This document shows positions 1 through 8,791 of a stretch of 17,540 bases of DNA, in pieces. The notes below the pieces were generated by a model. It made no database searches and had not been told where the DNA came from. It saw nothing but the letters and a program-made list of their open reading frames with translations. Position numbers and translations under genes: made by a program. Origin of the DNA: Verrucomicrobiota bacterium (GTDB lineage: Bacteria > Verrucomicrobiota > Verrucomicrobiia > Verrucomicrobiales > Akkermansiaceae); the NCBI GenBank assembly GCA_009885905.1, contig VFJU01000477.1, positions 1 to 17,540 of the forward strand. The letters are read 5' to 3'. How positions within the stretch are numbered: the stretch's first letter is position 1; every line of letters starts with the position of its first letter.

Positions 1-1
1 C

Positions 2-760
2 GTGCTTTGGTATCAGGGAGAATCCAATGCCTGTTCGCCGATGCGAAAGGCGGCGACTTACGAAAGCTCGTTCACCAATCTAATCCGCTCGTGGCGTGCG
101 GCGTGGGGGAGGGAGGACATGCCCTTCCTTTTTGTTCAACTGCCGGGCTTCCGTGCGGTTTCACCGGAGCCGGAAGACTCGGTTTGGTCGTGCGTGCGCG
201 ATTCGCAGACCCGGACCCTCTCGTTGCCAAACACCGGGATGGCCGTCACACTTGATGTCGGGAATGAGAAGGACATTCACCCGAATGACAAACAACCGGT
301 AGGCGACCGGCTCGCTCAGTGGGCAAAGGCCACGCTCTATGGGATGGATGTGGTGCCGTCCGGTCCGCTCTATGAGTCGATGGTAGTCCGGGGAGATAAG
401 GTGGTGATCACCTTCAAGCACGCAGGGAAAGGCCTGGAGGCGCGGGAGCTCACACTGGTCGGTGGCCACCAGCTTGGTAAGGATCGCCTGCAGGGCTTTA
501 CGATTTGTGGTGCCGACCAACAATTCGTCCACGCGGATGCCGTGATCACCGCGCCCAATCAAGTGACGGTGAGCAGTCCCTCGGTGACTCCGCCGGTCGC
601 CGTCCGCTACGCATGGTCGAGTTTCCCCTTGTGCAATCTTTTCAATAAGGACGGTTTGCCCGCCTCGTCCTTCCGGACGGATACGTTCGCGCAGAACAAC
701 TTTAAACCCATGCGAAATGGAACCCAACCCAACAAGAATCCGTCCGGGAATTCCCAATAA
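2..760 (+). CDS. Sialate O-acetylesterase-like SGNH esterase, 3' part
   Basis: The frame is already open at the left edge, so the N-terminus and the catalytic serine block are missing; 252 residues are visible. The first residues read LWYQGESNA, the block III-type signature of sialate O-acetylesterase/SGNH hydrolases, where the Gln-Gly-Glu-Ser-Asn stretch lies next to the oxyanion hole. About 90 residues on, the sequence KDIHP (bases 269-283) supplies the Asp-x-His pair that completes the Ser-Asp-His triad in this family. The remainder looks like the C-terminal beta-sandwich usual in these esterases. Family members remove O-acetyl groups from sialic acids or from plant and microbial polysaccharides; the substrate cannot be read here. 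The hydrolase gene downstream starts 9 bases after the stop, so the two are probably co-transcribed. Export is likely, but the signal peptide would lie outside the window. Family assignment is firm, substrate is not. Confidence 0.85.
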   Translation: MLWYQGESNACSPMRKAATYESSFTNLIRSWRAAWGREDMPFLFVQLPGFRAVSPEPEDSVWSCVRDSQTRTLSLPNTGMAVTLDVGNEKDIHPNDKQPVGDRLAQWAKATLYGMDVVPSGPLYESMVVRGDKVVITFKHAGKGLEARELTLVGGHQLGKDRLQGFTICGADQQFVHADAVITAPNQVTVSSPSVTPPVAVRYAWSSFPLCNLFNKDGLPASSFRTDTFAQNNFKPMRNGTQPNKNPSGNSQ

Positions 761-769
761 ATCCATCTC

Positions 770-1996
770 ATGAGAACCCTTATTGTCAATCCGATGAATC
801 CGATCACCCGTGTGGCCGTTGGCGCCATGTTTTTCTGCCTATTACTTGATTGCAACCTTTCCGCCCAGGAGAGCAACGGCCTTGCGCCGGAAGTCACGGC
901 GCTCAATTCCAAGGACGTTTCCTATCAGCTTGAGAGCAAACTCCCGGATTTGGAAAAGCCCTACATCAGCACAGCTCCAGAGGACAAGAAGGACGGGGTT
1001 CCCGTGGGCGTCCTGGGTGTGGATGGCGGAGACGCGAAGACCATTCAGATATTCGCTGGGGAGCTCGCCAACGCCCCGAGGGACGAAAAGAAAAATAACA
1101 CGGACAGCCTGTTGATCAGCTACCGGGGCAAACTGGTTTTCGAGTCCTACTACCGCAGGGGCCGCGCGAATTACCCCCACTATCAGATGTCGATCACCAA
1201 GTCCTACACCGCGCTTGCCCTTGGGCGTGCGATGCAACTGGGCTATCTGACCATGGAGGACCTCGACAAACCCGCCATCGGCTTCCTCAAGGGACTGGAC
1301 ACTGCAAAACTTGTCCCGGGTGCGGATGCCATCACGTTGGCTCAAGTGATGAGCATGGGATCCGGAATCCGGCTCGACGACGCGAAAGCGAAAGAGCTGC
1401 TCAAGGACCCCGCCCAGTTGAAGGGACAGGGGGAAATCCAAGCCTACCTCCAGAACAGCGCCCCGATCCCGCAGGCTCCCCGGACATTCAAATATCAGGA
1501 ACCGGATCCGGCCATCGCCATGCAGGTGCTGGAGGCGGTTGCGCCCGGAGGAGCGAAGGAGTTTCTACAAAATGAACTGCTCAAGCCCATGGGGATCACG
1601 AACTACCATTGGGAGACGGCGGTGAGCGGCTTGCCGAAGTCGGCTGCCGGAGGCAGCATTCTTTCGCGCGACATGTTGAAGTTTGGGATGCTCATCATGA
1701 ACAAGGGGAAGTGGCAGGGCCAGCAACTGATTCCCGAGGCCTATATCGCCCGCGCAACGAGTCCGCTCGTCCACAGCTACGGGACTTCGAATTACGGCTT
1801 CTTCTGGTGGGTGGAGGATTTCAAAGTCGGTGGGAAGACCTACCATTGCGTCGAGGGCCGGGGTGCGGGAGGCCAGTTTATTTTCATGTTTCCCGAGCTC
1901 GACCTCATCGCGGTGGTCACCTCCCACGACAAGGGTATGGGCAAAATGCTTCAAACCCTGCCACAAAGAGTCATCCCGGCGTTTGTGACAAAGTAG
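770..1996 (+). CDS. Serine hydrolase, beta-lactamase/6-aminohexanoate-dimer hydrolase fold
   Basis: A 408-residue protein of the class C beta-lactamase-like serine hydrolase superfamily. The nucleophile motif Ser-x-x-Lys is S141-I-T-K144 (SITKSYTALALG). A likely catalytic tyrosine is Y242 in FKYQEPD. The closing strand motif reads GRGAGGQFIFMFPELDLIAVVTS near the C-terminus, as in 6-aminohexanoate-dimer hydrolase and esterase EstB relatives. A hydrophobic stretch at about residues 14-32 ending in NLSAQ suggests a Sec signal peptide and a periplasmic or outer-surface location. The ATG at 770 has no good Shine-Dalgarno; an in-frame ATG at 794 would shorten the n-region and is also possible. It follows the esterase gene by 9 bases. 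Enzymes of this fold cleave amides or esters, and the true substrate is not readable; polysaccharide de-esterification is a guess from context. Confidence 0.85.
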   Translation: MRTLIVNPMNPITRVAVGAMFFCLLLDCNLSAQESNGLAPEVTALNSKDVSYQLESKLPDLEKPYISTAPEDKKDGVPVGVLGVDGGDAKTIQIFAGELANAPRDEKKNNTDSLLISYRGKLVFESYYRRGRANYPHYQMSITKSYTALALGRAMQLGYLTMEDLDKPAIGFLKGLDTAKLVPGADAITLAQVMSMGSGIRLDDAKAKELLKDPAQLKGQGEIQAYLQNSAPIPQAPRTFKYQEPDPAIAMQVLEAVAPGGAKEFLQNELLKPMGITNYHWETAVSGLPKSAAGGSILSRDMLKFGMLIMNKGKWQGQQLIPEAYIARATSPLVHSYGTSNYGFFWWVEDFKVGGKTYHCVEGRGAGGQFIFMFPELDLIAVVTSHDKGMGKMLQTLPQRVIPAFVTK

Positions 1997-2175
1997 CCGA
2001 TTCCAACGTGCTTTTCCCGCAGCTTGCTTCCCGCGCACAAGAATGTGGCTACCTCTTTATGGGTATTTGTATTTACAGAATTCATACTTGTCATGGCAGC
2101 TTTTTTGAATGCGGGATAGATTCAATTGGAGATTCAGAGTTTGTCCGGGTATCGCTGTTGGGGGGCGGTTTCGAT

Positions 2176-5100
2176 GTGAAGTCGAACGCGAGCTTCCCTG
2201 AACGAGCGCATGGGATTCCCGCTGCCCCAATCCCATTTCCCAGCTTGAAAACGAACTCCACACTTTCTTCAGATCAGCGCGGCGGATCGCTTTCTCCGTG
2301 GTCAATCGTGCGGCCGCAGACCGCCTCGGGTTTCGCGCTCATCGTCACGCTGTCGCTCATGGTCCTGCTGACGGTCATTGCGGTAGGCTTGCTCAGCCTG
2401 GCGTCAATCTCGCTCCGCACCAGCAGCACGTCTGCCGCCAGAGCCGAGGCCCAGGCCAACGCCCGGTTGGCGTTGATGCTGGCCATCGGGGACTTGCAGA
2501 AGGAGGTCGGACCCGACCAGCGGATCACAGCGCGTGCGGAAATTCTCGACAGCAACTCAAGCACTTCCACTCCGGACAATGTCGCCAACCCGATGTGGCT
2601 TGGAGCATGGAATTCCTGTGACACCTGGCTCAACGCCAGTGGCATCAATGCGACCTACACTCCGGGGCGGGAGTCGAAATTCCGGCGTTGGCTGGTTTCC
2701 CATCCCACGCCGACCGCATTGGGGTCCTTTGGCGCAGCGCAGAATCCCGGCACCATCCCCACCGTGGAGCTTGTGGGCAAAGGGACGCTGGGGACCACCG
2801 CAAGCACCTCGCTACAAGTCAAAGTGCCCACGCTGCCCCTGACCAAGGGGGCCTGCGCCTGGTGGATCGGCGGCGAGAATCAGAAGGCCCATGTGGCGGC
2901 CTCGGATCCGCCGGATAACAATTTGGCAGGACTTAATCGACGCTCGCAGCGGCCCGAGGGTGGTGCCGAAAAACTCGATGGCCTCTCCAGCCTCCCAACC
3001 ACCACCGCCGTGCTCTCAAAACTGCCGGATTTGCGCACCCTCGAAGTTACAGGGATCGACACTGCCGCACGCGACAAGCTGCCGGGACATTTCCACGATC
3101 TCAGCGTGGAGTCGGTCGGACTGCTCACCGACGTTCGCAAGGGCGGACTGAAAAAAGATCTCAACCTGCTACTGGAAAATGACTCGTTACCGGTGGAATA
3201 CGGAACCGAAGACTTTTTGGACCAGACGCACACTGGCACGGTGGTTTCGCTGCGCCCGCTTACGGCCGATGTGCCTAAGGGCAGATACCCACAGAAGCCG
3301 AACTTCACCAGTTGGTATAAATTGCACCAATACTATTCCCTCTACAAGGGCGGCACCGGTTCCGGCGGGCAGAAGCGCCTTTACGACAGTGGCGGCCCAA
3401 GAGCCGATTTGTTCTGGGCGATTCAAAATACCGGTGATGGACTCTTTTATGATGGCTACGGTTTTGACCTGACCCCGATCATCAGCCGGTATATGCTTTT
3501 TTTCTCCACCAGGCGCGTGGAGATGTTGACCGGCGGGGCCTCCTTCACTCCCAGGCAGTATGAATACAAGTTGAGCGTCAATCCGGTGATTGCCCTCTGG
3601 AATCCATACAACGTGACCATGAAAATCCCAGGCGGGTTCGGTCTTGCGGATTCTGCGGTCAGTGCCGAATACAAAATCACCGTGCCAAGCGATCCATCGA
3701 AAAATATCAATTGGAGCGCGGCTCTGAAACGTGCTGCAAGTGGTGCCGCCGACTCGATTTCGCTTCGGGTCGCTGAGACTGGGACCAACCAGAATATACC
3801 GATTGTCCTTCAGCCCGGGGAGTCGAGGATTTATTCGGTTCGCGCGTCCTCCTCTATCGTTGGTACGACAGCCTGGTTGAATCCGGGATATGATCCCAAT
3901 GGGGGAGGGGGCTTTGATGTGTCAATTGCGGCCGGAAATAATCCAAGCCTGAGCAAGTTGATCATCACCCAGAATGCGGACGGGTCCATGCCCGAAGTCG
4001 GGCTGGCGCTGCGGGTCTTTGGTCAAACCATCAAGGAAGGGCAGGAATACAACTTCCACACCCAGGGTGGAGTTGGAACGGATACGCGCTATTCTTGGTT
4101 TTGCGGGCACTGGCTGCCGCTGGGCATGAGCATCCCGATCATTCCTGACAAAGACGGTGAGCGCGTCACCAAATTCAGCGACCTGCGGTTTCCTTTCTCC
4201 AGTCTGGAATTCGTGCTGAAAAGCGGGGAACGGATGCTCAATCCCGCGATTCAGGATGCAAATGGAGTCCCACAGCCGGTGGTGGATTACCGCTGCCGCA
4301 GTTTCATCCATGCCAACCCGACCAATGCGCGCTACGCGCAGGGTCTTGGCACTGACGGCCTCAAGACCATGTCCCAATACGGCCTCAATATCCGGGCTGG
4401 ATCAGGCAGCCAGCTCAACCCGGATGTGGCGTCCAACAACGGGGCTTATATGGGCAGCGCAATCTCCCTGGGTGATGGGGATTACACTGGGCAGACGAGG
4501 GTCGTTACCTCGGAGTTGCCCGTGGTTCCGGTCATTTCGCTGGCTTCGCTCATGCACTTCACTCTCAGCCCCGGCAAACCCGGAGGGCCTTCCCGCAGCG
4601 AACTCTTCGATGTCGCGCCCAACCAGATGCTTGCCATCGGCAATTCCTTTTCACATCCGCTGATTCCGGGTAGCGGCATCTATCAAGACAAAGCTGACTT
4701 TGTGACCGGGAAAAATGATAGGGATCCGTGCCGCGATGTCTACGATCACGCCTTCTTCAACAACGACGCGCTCTGGGACGAATGGTTCTGCTCCGGCATC
4801 ACGCGCCAGGATCAGGGCGTGTTCAAGGACAGCCGCAACCTGAAGAAAGTGGCGGACGATTTTGTCGATGGAAACAAGCCGTTGCCCAATCCACACCTGC
4901 GTTCCTATCCAGGTGCACTCAGTCCGCAGGAACTCAAGGATCTCCTGGTTTCCGGAAGCGCACCCGCCACGGACTCGTGGAAATACGCCTCCAGCTGCCT
5001 GTTGCTGGAAGGTGCCTTCAATGTCAACTCGACCGCTGTTGAAGCTTGGAAAGCCCTGTTCTGGGGGTTGCAGGACAGTTCCGTCCGCTACCTCGACCCC

Positions 5101-5925
5101 AGCACAGGCATCCTCAAGGATTTCGAACTCTCATCTCCACAGGTGGTGCTTTCCCGTTTCACACTTCCCTGTTCATCCGGCGAGGGTGTGGACGCCGGCG
5201 ATCCCAATTCCTGGCTTGGCGTCCGCTTGCTGACGAAAGACCAGATCGACAAACTCGCCGAGGAATGTGTGCGTCAGGTCAAACTCCGTGGGCCATTCCT
5301 CAATCTGTCGGACTTCATCAACCGCCGCCTGTCTGACAATGACCTTGGAACCGAAGGTGCTCTGCAGGCCGCGATTGATTGGGACGAATTCAATGGAAAC
5401 TCCCCCAATGCCAGCGCCGCAAATTCCATCAACGCCCGCTTCAAAAATAGCGCCGACATGATCACCAGTGCGGCCATAAGCTACACTCCCAACCCTGCCT
5501 TCAGTCCGGTCGGCAACCCCGCGCTGCCAAATCCCAAGGCAGCGACCGGCTCGCGCTGGACCGGCATTCCCGGCTACCTCACCCAGGCGGACCTCCTCAA
5601 ACGCATTGGCAACCAGATCTCCACCCGCGACGACACCTTTCGCATCCGGGCATATGGCGATGCAAAGGATGCCGCTGGCAAAATCCTCGCCCGTGCCTGG
5701 TGCGAGGCCGTAGTGCAGCGGATGCCTGAATATGTGGATCAGTCAGACGCCGCATTGACCGGCACCAACGTCTACGGGTCCAAAATGGGGAACGCGACCC
5801 CACCGTATGATTATCTAACGACTCCCGGAACGAAAGGAGCCGCCATAGTGAACACGACCAATCAGACCTTTGGGCGCCGCTTCCATGTGGTTTCTTTCCG
5901 CTGGCTGAATGCCAATGAAATCTGA
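2176..5925 (+). CDS. Verru_Chthon cassette protein A-like giant pseudopilin
   Basis: Starting from the GTG at 2176 gives 1249 residues. That start has a G-rich stretch (GGGGGCGG) ending about 7 bases upstream; the frame is open back to 1609, but the upstream part overlaps the hydrolase gene. Residues about 51-75 read SGFALIVTLSLMVLLT and continue hydrophobic, a type IV prepilin-like Gly-Phe junction and membrane helix. The next part (NARLALMLAIGDLQ, then GPDQRIT) and the ending FHVVSFRWLNANEI match what I recall of the 'Verru_Chthon cassette protein A' family (TIGR02600). The usual pilin Glu at mature position 5 is Val. Near residue 1038, RGPFLNLSDFINRRL, and near 1152, DDTFRIRAYGDAKD, resemble the C-terminal part of GspK pseudopilins. 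Most of the protein would be outside the inner membrane. The next gene starts 21 bases downstream. No function is proven for the family; the GspK analogy is my inference. Confidence 0.8.
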   Translation: MKSNASFPERAHGIPAAPIPFPSLKTNSTLSSDQRGGSLSPWSIVRPQTASGFALIVTLSLMVLLTVIAVGLLSLASISLRTSSTSAARAEAQANARLALMLAIGDLQKEVGPDQRITARAEILDSNSSTSTPDNVANPMWLGAWNSCDTWLNASGINATYTPGRESKFRRWLVSHPTPTALGSFGAAQNPGTIPTVELVGKGTLGTTASTSLQVKVPTLPLTKGACAWWIGGENQKAHVAASDPPDNNLAGLNRRSQRPEGGAEKLDGLSSLPTTTAVLSKLPDLRTLEVTGIDTAARDKLPGHFHDLSVESVGLLTDVRKGGLKKDLNLLLENDSLPVEYGTEDFLDQTHTGTVVSLRPLTADVPKGRYPQKPNFTSWYKLHQYYSLYKGGTGSGGQKRLYDSGGPRADLFWAIQNTGDGLFYDGYGFDLTPIISRYMLFFSTRRVEMLTGGASFTPRQYEYKLSVNPVIALWNPYNVTMKIPGGFGLADSAVSAEYKITVPSDPSKNINWSAALKRAASGAADSISLRVAETGTNQNIPIVLQPGESRIYSVRASSSIVGTTAWLNPGYDPNGGGGFDVSIAAGNNPSLSKLIITQNADGSMPEVGLALRVFGQTIKEGQEYNFHTQGGVGTDTRYSWFCGHWLPLGMSIPIIPDKDGERVTKFSDLRFPFSSLEFVLKSGERMLNPAIQDANGVPQPVVDYRCRSFIHANPTNARYAQGLGTDGLKTMSQYGLNIRAGSGSQLNPDVASNNGAYMGSAISLGDGDYTGQTRVVTSELPVVPVISLASLMHFTLSPGKPGGPSRSELFDVAPNQMLAIGNSFSHPLIPGSGIYQDKADFVTGKNDRDPCRDVYDHAFFNNDALWDEWFCSGITRQDQGVFKDSRNLKKVADDFVDGNKPLPNPHLRSYPGALSPQELKDLLVSGSAPATDSWKYASSCLLLEGAFNVNSTAVEAWKALFWGLQDSSVRYLDPSTGILKDFELSSPQVVLSRFTLPCSSGEGVDAGDPNSWLGVRLLTKDQIDKLAEECVRQVKLRGPFLNLSDFINRRLSDNDLGTEGALQAAIDWDEFNGNSPNASAANSINARFKNSADMITSAAISYTPNPAFSPVGNPALPNPKAATGSRWTGIPGYLTQADLLKRIGNQISTRDDTFRIRAYGDAKDAAGKILARAWCEAVVQRMPEYVDQSDAALTGTNVYGSKMGNATPPYDYLTTPGTKGAAIVNTTNQTFGRRFHVVSFRWLNANEI

Positions 5926-5946
5926 TCCTACCCTAACCCACTGCGT

Positions 5947-6660
5947 ATGACTTCGAAAATCCACCGCTTCAAGCCATGGCTGGTTCTGGCCTGTCTAATC
6001 CTCCCTGCAACCAAGCTTACAGCACAGGCCCCAACGATTGAAATTAAGGCGGAATTACGGGTGGCAGCTGCGGAAATCGTCGCAGAACACCACACCCTGT
6101 GGCTGCGCACCGGACCGTCGTCGAAAGCCGTGAAAATCCCGCTCAACACGCGCAGCTTCTCGGAAATGATTTCATACAAGGGGCCTGTCCAGGCGCAGTT
6201 CTTCGCCACTCAGGAAGCTGCCGAGTCGGACCAACCCGTCGAATCGCCCCTGGCTCTCACCGCCCTGAGTGCCGGGGAATCATTGCTCCTTTTCCTTCCG
6301 GATGTGAACGGGTTCTCCTACAGGCTCCTCTCCACCCGCGGCACCGACTTTCCGTTTGGTTCGTTCAAGTTCATGAATTTTTCCAAGGCACAAATTGCCA
6401 TCCAAGCCGGGGAACAGTCAAAACCCGTGACAATCAATCCCAATGAAGACCACGTCTTCAGCTTCAAGCAGGAGGAGTTCTTCAGCATCAAAGTCGCCGC
6501 CAAGTTCCCGGACGAAGCCCCCCACCTGATTCGTCAGACCAAGTTCTCCATCGGCCCGGACTGGCGGGAAATGGTTCTCCTCTACAATCGCCCCGGCGAG
6601 GAGCGGGTGCGGATGCTCCACTTCGTGGACACCCGGCCCGCCTCCAAGCAGGAACCCTGA
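5947..6660 (+). CDS. Secreted beta-rich protein, partner of the pseudopilin-like protein
   Basis: A 237-residue protein I cannot name. Residues 1-26 (ending LILPATKLTAQA) form a standard Sec signal peptide with an Ala-x-Ala-type cleavage site, so it should be exported. The mature part alternates short hydrophobic and charged segments, with no other membrane helix and no recognisable catalytic motif. The segment around 6352-6411 (FPFGSFKFMNFSKAQIAIQ) recalls surface beta-sandwich proteins in which a 'fgs-yrf-vN-s' turn recurs, but I would not assign a family. It lies 21 bases after the pseudopilin-like gene with no terminator between, so co-transcription is likely and a role in the same envelope structure is reasonable. 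Its stop is only 5 bases from the stop of the convergent repressor gene. Confidence 0.75.
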   Translation: MTSKIHRFKPWLVLACLILPATKLTAQAPTIEIKAELRVAAAEIVAEHHTLWLRTGPSSKAVKIPLNTRSFSEMISYKGPVQAQFFATQEAAESDQPVESPLALTALSAGESLLLFLPDVNGFSYRLLSTRGTDFPFGSFKFMNFSKAQIAIQAGEQSKPVTINPNEDHVFSFKQEEFFSIKVAAKFPDEAPHLIRQTKFSIGPDWREMVLLYNRPGEERVRMLHFVDTRPASKQEP

Positions 6661-6665
6661 CTGCC

Positions 6666-7769
6666 TCAGCGCAAATACGATCCGCACGAATCCCGCACCA
6701 CTAGGCGCGGCACAAGGGTCAGCGTGCGGATTGGTGCCGTCGGCACCCGGATGCGCTCTTGCATCCGGTGGAAGGCCGCCTCTGCAAGATCACGGCAGGG
6801 CTGATGAATGGTGGTCAATCTCACCGGTAGGAGAGTCGCATGACGCATGTCGTCAAAGCCCGCTAGGCGCACCTTGTCTGGTACCTTGATCTTAAGTTCG
6901 CTGAGGCTTCGAAACAACTGGGCAGCTGTGGCGTCGTTCGCGCATAAGATGCCGTCACAGGCCCTACCCGCCTGCAGACTGCGCACAAAATCGATCTTCT
7001 GCGGATCGCCCCAGAAAGAGAGTTCTCCATCCATCTTCAGGCCATAGTGGTGGATCGCCTCGCGCACGCCGCTGAGGCGTGCATGGACGGTCGGTGCCGA
7101 ACCCGCATGCGCCACAAACCGCAATTTCGTGCAGCCCAGCCTTATCAAATGTTCGGCCAGCATGTAGCCGGCGGCAAAGTTGTCCATTGATACCAAGTCA
7201 CATCCGCTTCTGGTAGGAAACGGGGTAACGTCCCGGTCCAGAAGAACTACGGAAATTCCTGCATCCTGAAGAAGATGGAGAATGTTCCAATTTACCGCCT
7301 CCATTTCCGCACCCCCCTCTAGTGGGGCGAAAAACACGCCCGTGACCTGCTTGCGGATGAACTCCCGGCAGACCTCCTCAGCGTGGCCCGGTGATGCGTC
7401 TCGGTCCACGTGCGGGAGCGCTGAGCTCCCCCACAGCAAGCCGTATCCTTGTATTCGAGCCAGCGCACCCAACTCGCCGCAAATCGCATCGAAAATCTCG
7501 GTTGTCCCACGCTCGGGCACCAGTAACCCAATGACCGCTGCCGTTACCTTTCTGTTTTCCTTGGCGGAGCGGACAAAGGATCCCGAACCGGCTTGCCGTG
7601 TGATCAGGTCTTCGTCCTGTAAATCGCGCAAAGCCCGTGTCACCGTGGGTCGCGAAACCTTGTAGCGCTCGCACAACTGTGATTCGCTCGGCAATTGACC
7701 GGATGTCCCATACTTGCCAGCCGCAATCTCGCCGCGCAGATCCCGTGAAATGATTTCATGCTTCGCCAT
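6666..7769 (-). CDS. GntR-type repressor with LacI-like sugar-binding domain
   Basis: A 367-residue regulator. Residues 1-66 form a GntR winged helix-turn-helix: the LPSESQLCERYKVSRPTVTR segment holds the typical 'P-S-E' helix entry and the recognition helix, and QAGSGSFVRS is the wing. From about residue 78 (VIGLLVPERG) to the end it is a periplasmic-binding-protein-like domain of the LacI/GalR type, with features such as VVLLDRDVTPFPT, DLVSMDN and GILCANDATAAQLF. The same fusion is seen in AraR-like regulators. The ATG at 7769 has AAGG 8 bases upstream on the minus strand. It is divergent from a fructokinase/sugar-porter pair and most likely represses that pair until a sugar or sugar phosphate binds. 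A palindrome in the shared intergenic region is a good operator candidate. The ligand is unknown; fructose or a hexose is an inference. Confidence 0.9.
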   Translation of the reverse strand: MAKHEIISRDLRGEIAAGKYGTSGQLPSESQLCERYKVSRPTVTRALRDLQDEDLITRQAGSGSFVRSAKENRKVTAAVIGLLVPERGTTEIFDAICGELGALARIQGYGLLWGSSALPHVDRDASPGHAEEVCREFIRKQVTGVFFAPLEGGAEMEAVNWNILHLLQDAGISVVLLDRDVTPFPTRSGCDLVSMDNFAAGYMLAEHLIRLGCTKLRFVAHAGSAPTVHARLSGVREAIHHYGLKMDGELSFWGDPQKIDFVRSLQAGRACDGILCANDATAAQLFRSLSELKIKVPDKVRLAGFDDMRHATLLPVRLTTIHQPCRDLAEAAFHRMQERIRVPTAPIRTLTLVPRLVVRDSCGSYLR

Positions 7770-7786
7770 GCGAGAAACCTTACATC

Positions 7787-7817
7787 TTCATTTCCTGTAA
7801 GCACAGGTTTTTTTAAT
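7787..7817 (+). promoter_or_regulatory. Candidate promoter of the fructokinase/sugar-porter unit
   Basis: TTTAAT at 7812-7817 matches the sigma70 -10 hexamer at five of six positions. A poor -35, TTCATT at 7787-7792, lies 19 bases upstream. Transcription would begin near 7824, leaving about 23 bases before the ATG at 7847. The weak -35 fits a regulated promoter. Confidence 0.35.
7794..7807. promoter_or_regulatory. Candidate GntR operator, palindrome CCTGTaagcACAGG
   Basis: A perfect 5-base inverted repeat with a 4-base centre lies between the -10-like and -35-like elements of the fructokinase gene, a classic repressor position. A second, overlapping inverted pair, CTTACA at 7779-7784 and TGTAAG at 7796-7801, extends towards the repressor gene and covers its ribosome-binding region. 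This arrangement would allow the repressor to control both divergent genes. Seen in sequence; the binding is inferred. Confidence 0.45.
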
Positions 7818-7846
7818 CTTTGCCACATCCTGAGTTGTGAGATCAG

Positions 7847-8791
7847 ATGAAGTCCGCTATTTCATCGAGCCATGCAAGCGTCTACATTCCGACAAAAATG
7901 AACGACCAACCTACTGTCGTTGGAATCGGCGAATTGCTGTGGGACCTTTTTCCGGGTCAAAGGCGTTTGGGTGGCGCACCGGTGAACTTTGCCTGCCACT
8001 GCCTGCAACTCGGCGCGACCGCATATCCGGCAAGCAGCGTCGGACAGGACCACCTCGGATTGGCGATCCTCAATGAGTTATCGGCCCGTGGGATCAGCGC
8101 TGCCCACGTGACGGAAGATCCCGATCATCCCACCGGCCAGGTTCTCGTCACGTTGGATGCCGACGGCAAGCCCTCCTATGAGATTTGTACCGGGGCGGCT
8201 TGGGACGCCGTTCCGATGTCCGACGCCTTGGCCGCATTGGCTGGCAAGGCGGATGCCGCCTGTTTTGGTTCGTTGGCTCAGCGTGATCCTGTCTCGCGGG
8301 CCACGATCCAGTCATTTCTGAAGGCCATGCGCCCCGAGTCATTGAAGATCTTTGACATCAACTTGCGGCAGGCCTTCTTCACAAGGGAGATCATTGAGTC
8401 GTCTATAAAACTTGCCAATGTCCTCAAGTTGAACGACGAGGAATTGCCTGTAGTGGCGGAGATGTTCGGTCTCAAGGGCTCCGTGCGGGATCAGCTGGCG
8501 GCATTGTTGAATACCTTTTCCCTGAAACTGATCGCCTACACGCGGGGCAAAGACGGCAGCCTGATGGTCACCCCGGATGAATGGAACGACTGTCCCGGCA
8601 CGCCTGTTGATGTGGTAGACAGCGTGGGTGCCGGTGATTCCTTTACGGCCTCTCTCTGTATGGGCATGCTGAGCGGTCAACCCCTTACTGTCATCAACCA
8701 CCACGCCAACCGCGTGGCCGCTTTTGTCTGCTCCCAGCCAGGGGCGACACCTCTGTTTTCCGATACATTGAAAAAACAAGTCCATGCATAA
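7847..8791 (+). CDS. Fructokinase, PfkB/ribokinase family
   Basis: A 314-residue carbohydrate kinase transferring phosphate from ATP to a sugar, most likely fructose, in the cytoplasm. The N-terminal block GIGELLWDLFPGQRRLGG with GGAPVNFACHC just after it (from G42) is typical of bacterial fructokinases. The PfkB signature 2, DSVGAGDSFTA, places the catalytic base at D264. An in-frame ATG at 7898 (MNDQPTVVGIGE) would give the more usual spacing before GIGE; neither start has a strong ribosome-binding site, but the 7847 ATG has GAG 5 bases upstream. The end overlaps the sugar-porter start by 8 bases, which suggests translational coupling. Control by the divergent GntR repressor is likely. No invertase is visible here, so the source of fructose is unknown; related ketose or hexose substrates are possible. 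Confidence 0.9.
   Translation: MKSAISSSHASVYIPTKMNDQPTVVGIGELLWDLFPGQRRLGGAPVNFACHCLQLGATAYPASSVGQDHLGLAILNELSARGISAAHVTEDPDHPTGQVLVTLDADGKPSYEICTGAAWDAVPMSDALAALAGKADAACFGSLAQRDPVSRATIQSFLKAMRPESLKIFDINLRQAFFTREIIESSIKLANVLKLNDEELPVVAEMFGLKGSVRDQLAALLNTFSLKLIAYTRGKDGSLMVTPDEWNDCPGTPVDVVDSVGAGDSFTASLCMGMLSGQPLTVINHHANRVAAFVCSQPGATPLFSDTLKKQVHA

Noticed and set aside
1609..2175. Upstream extension of the pseudopilin-like reading frame
   Set aside because: The frame is open but overlaps the serine hydrolase gene, and the translation lacks any family-like sequence. The ATG at 2059 gives an unlikely Cys-rich leader, so GTG 2176 was chosen.
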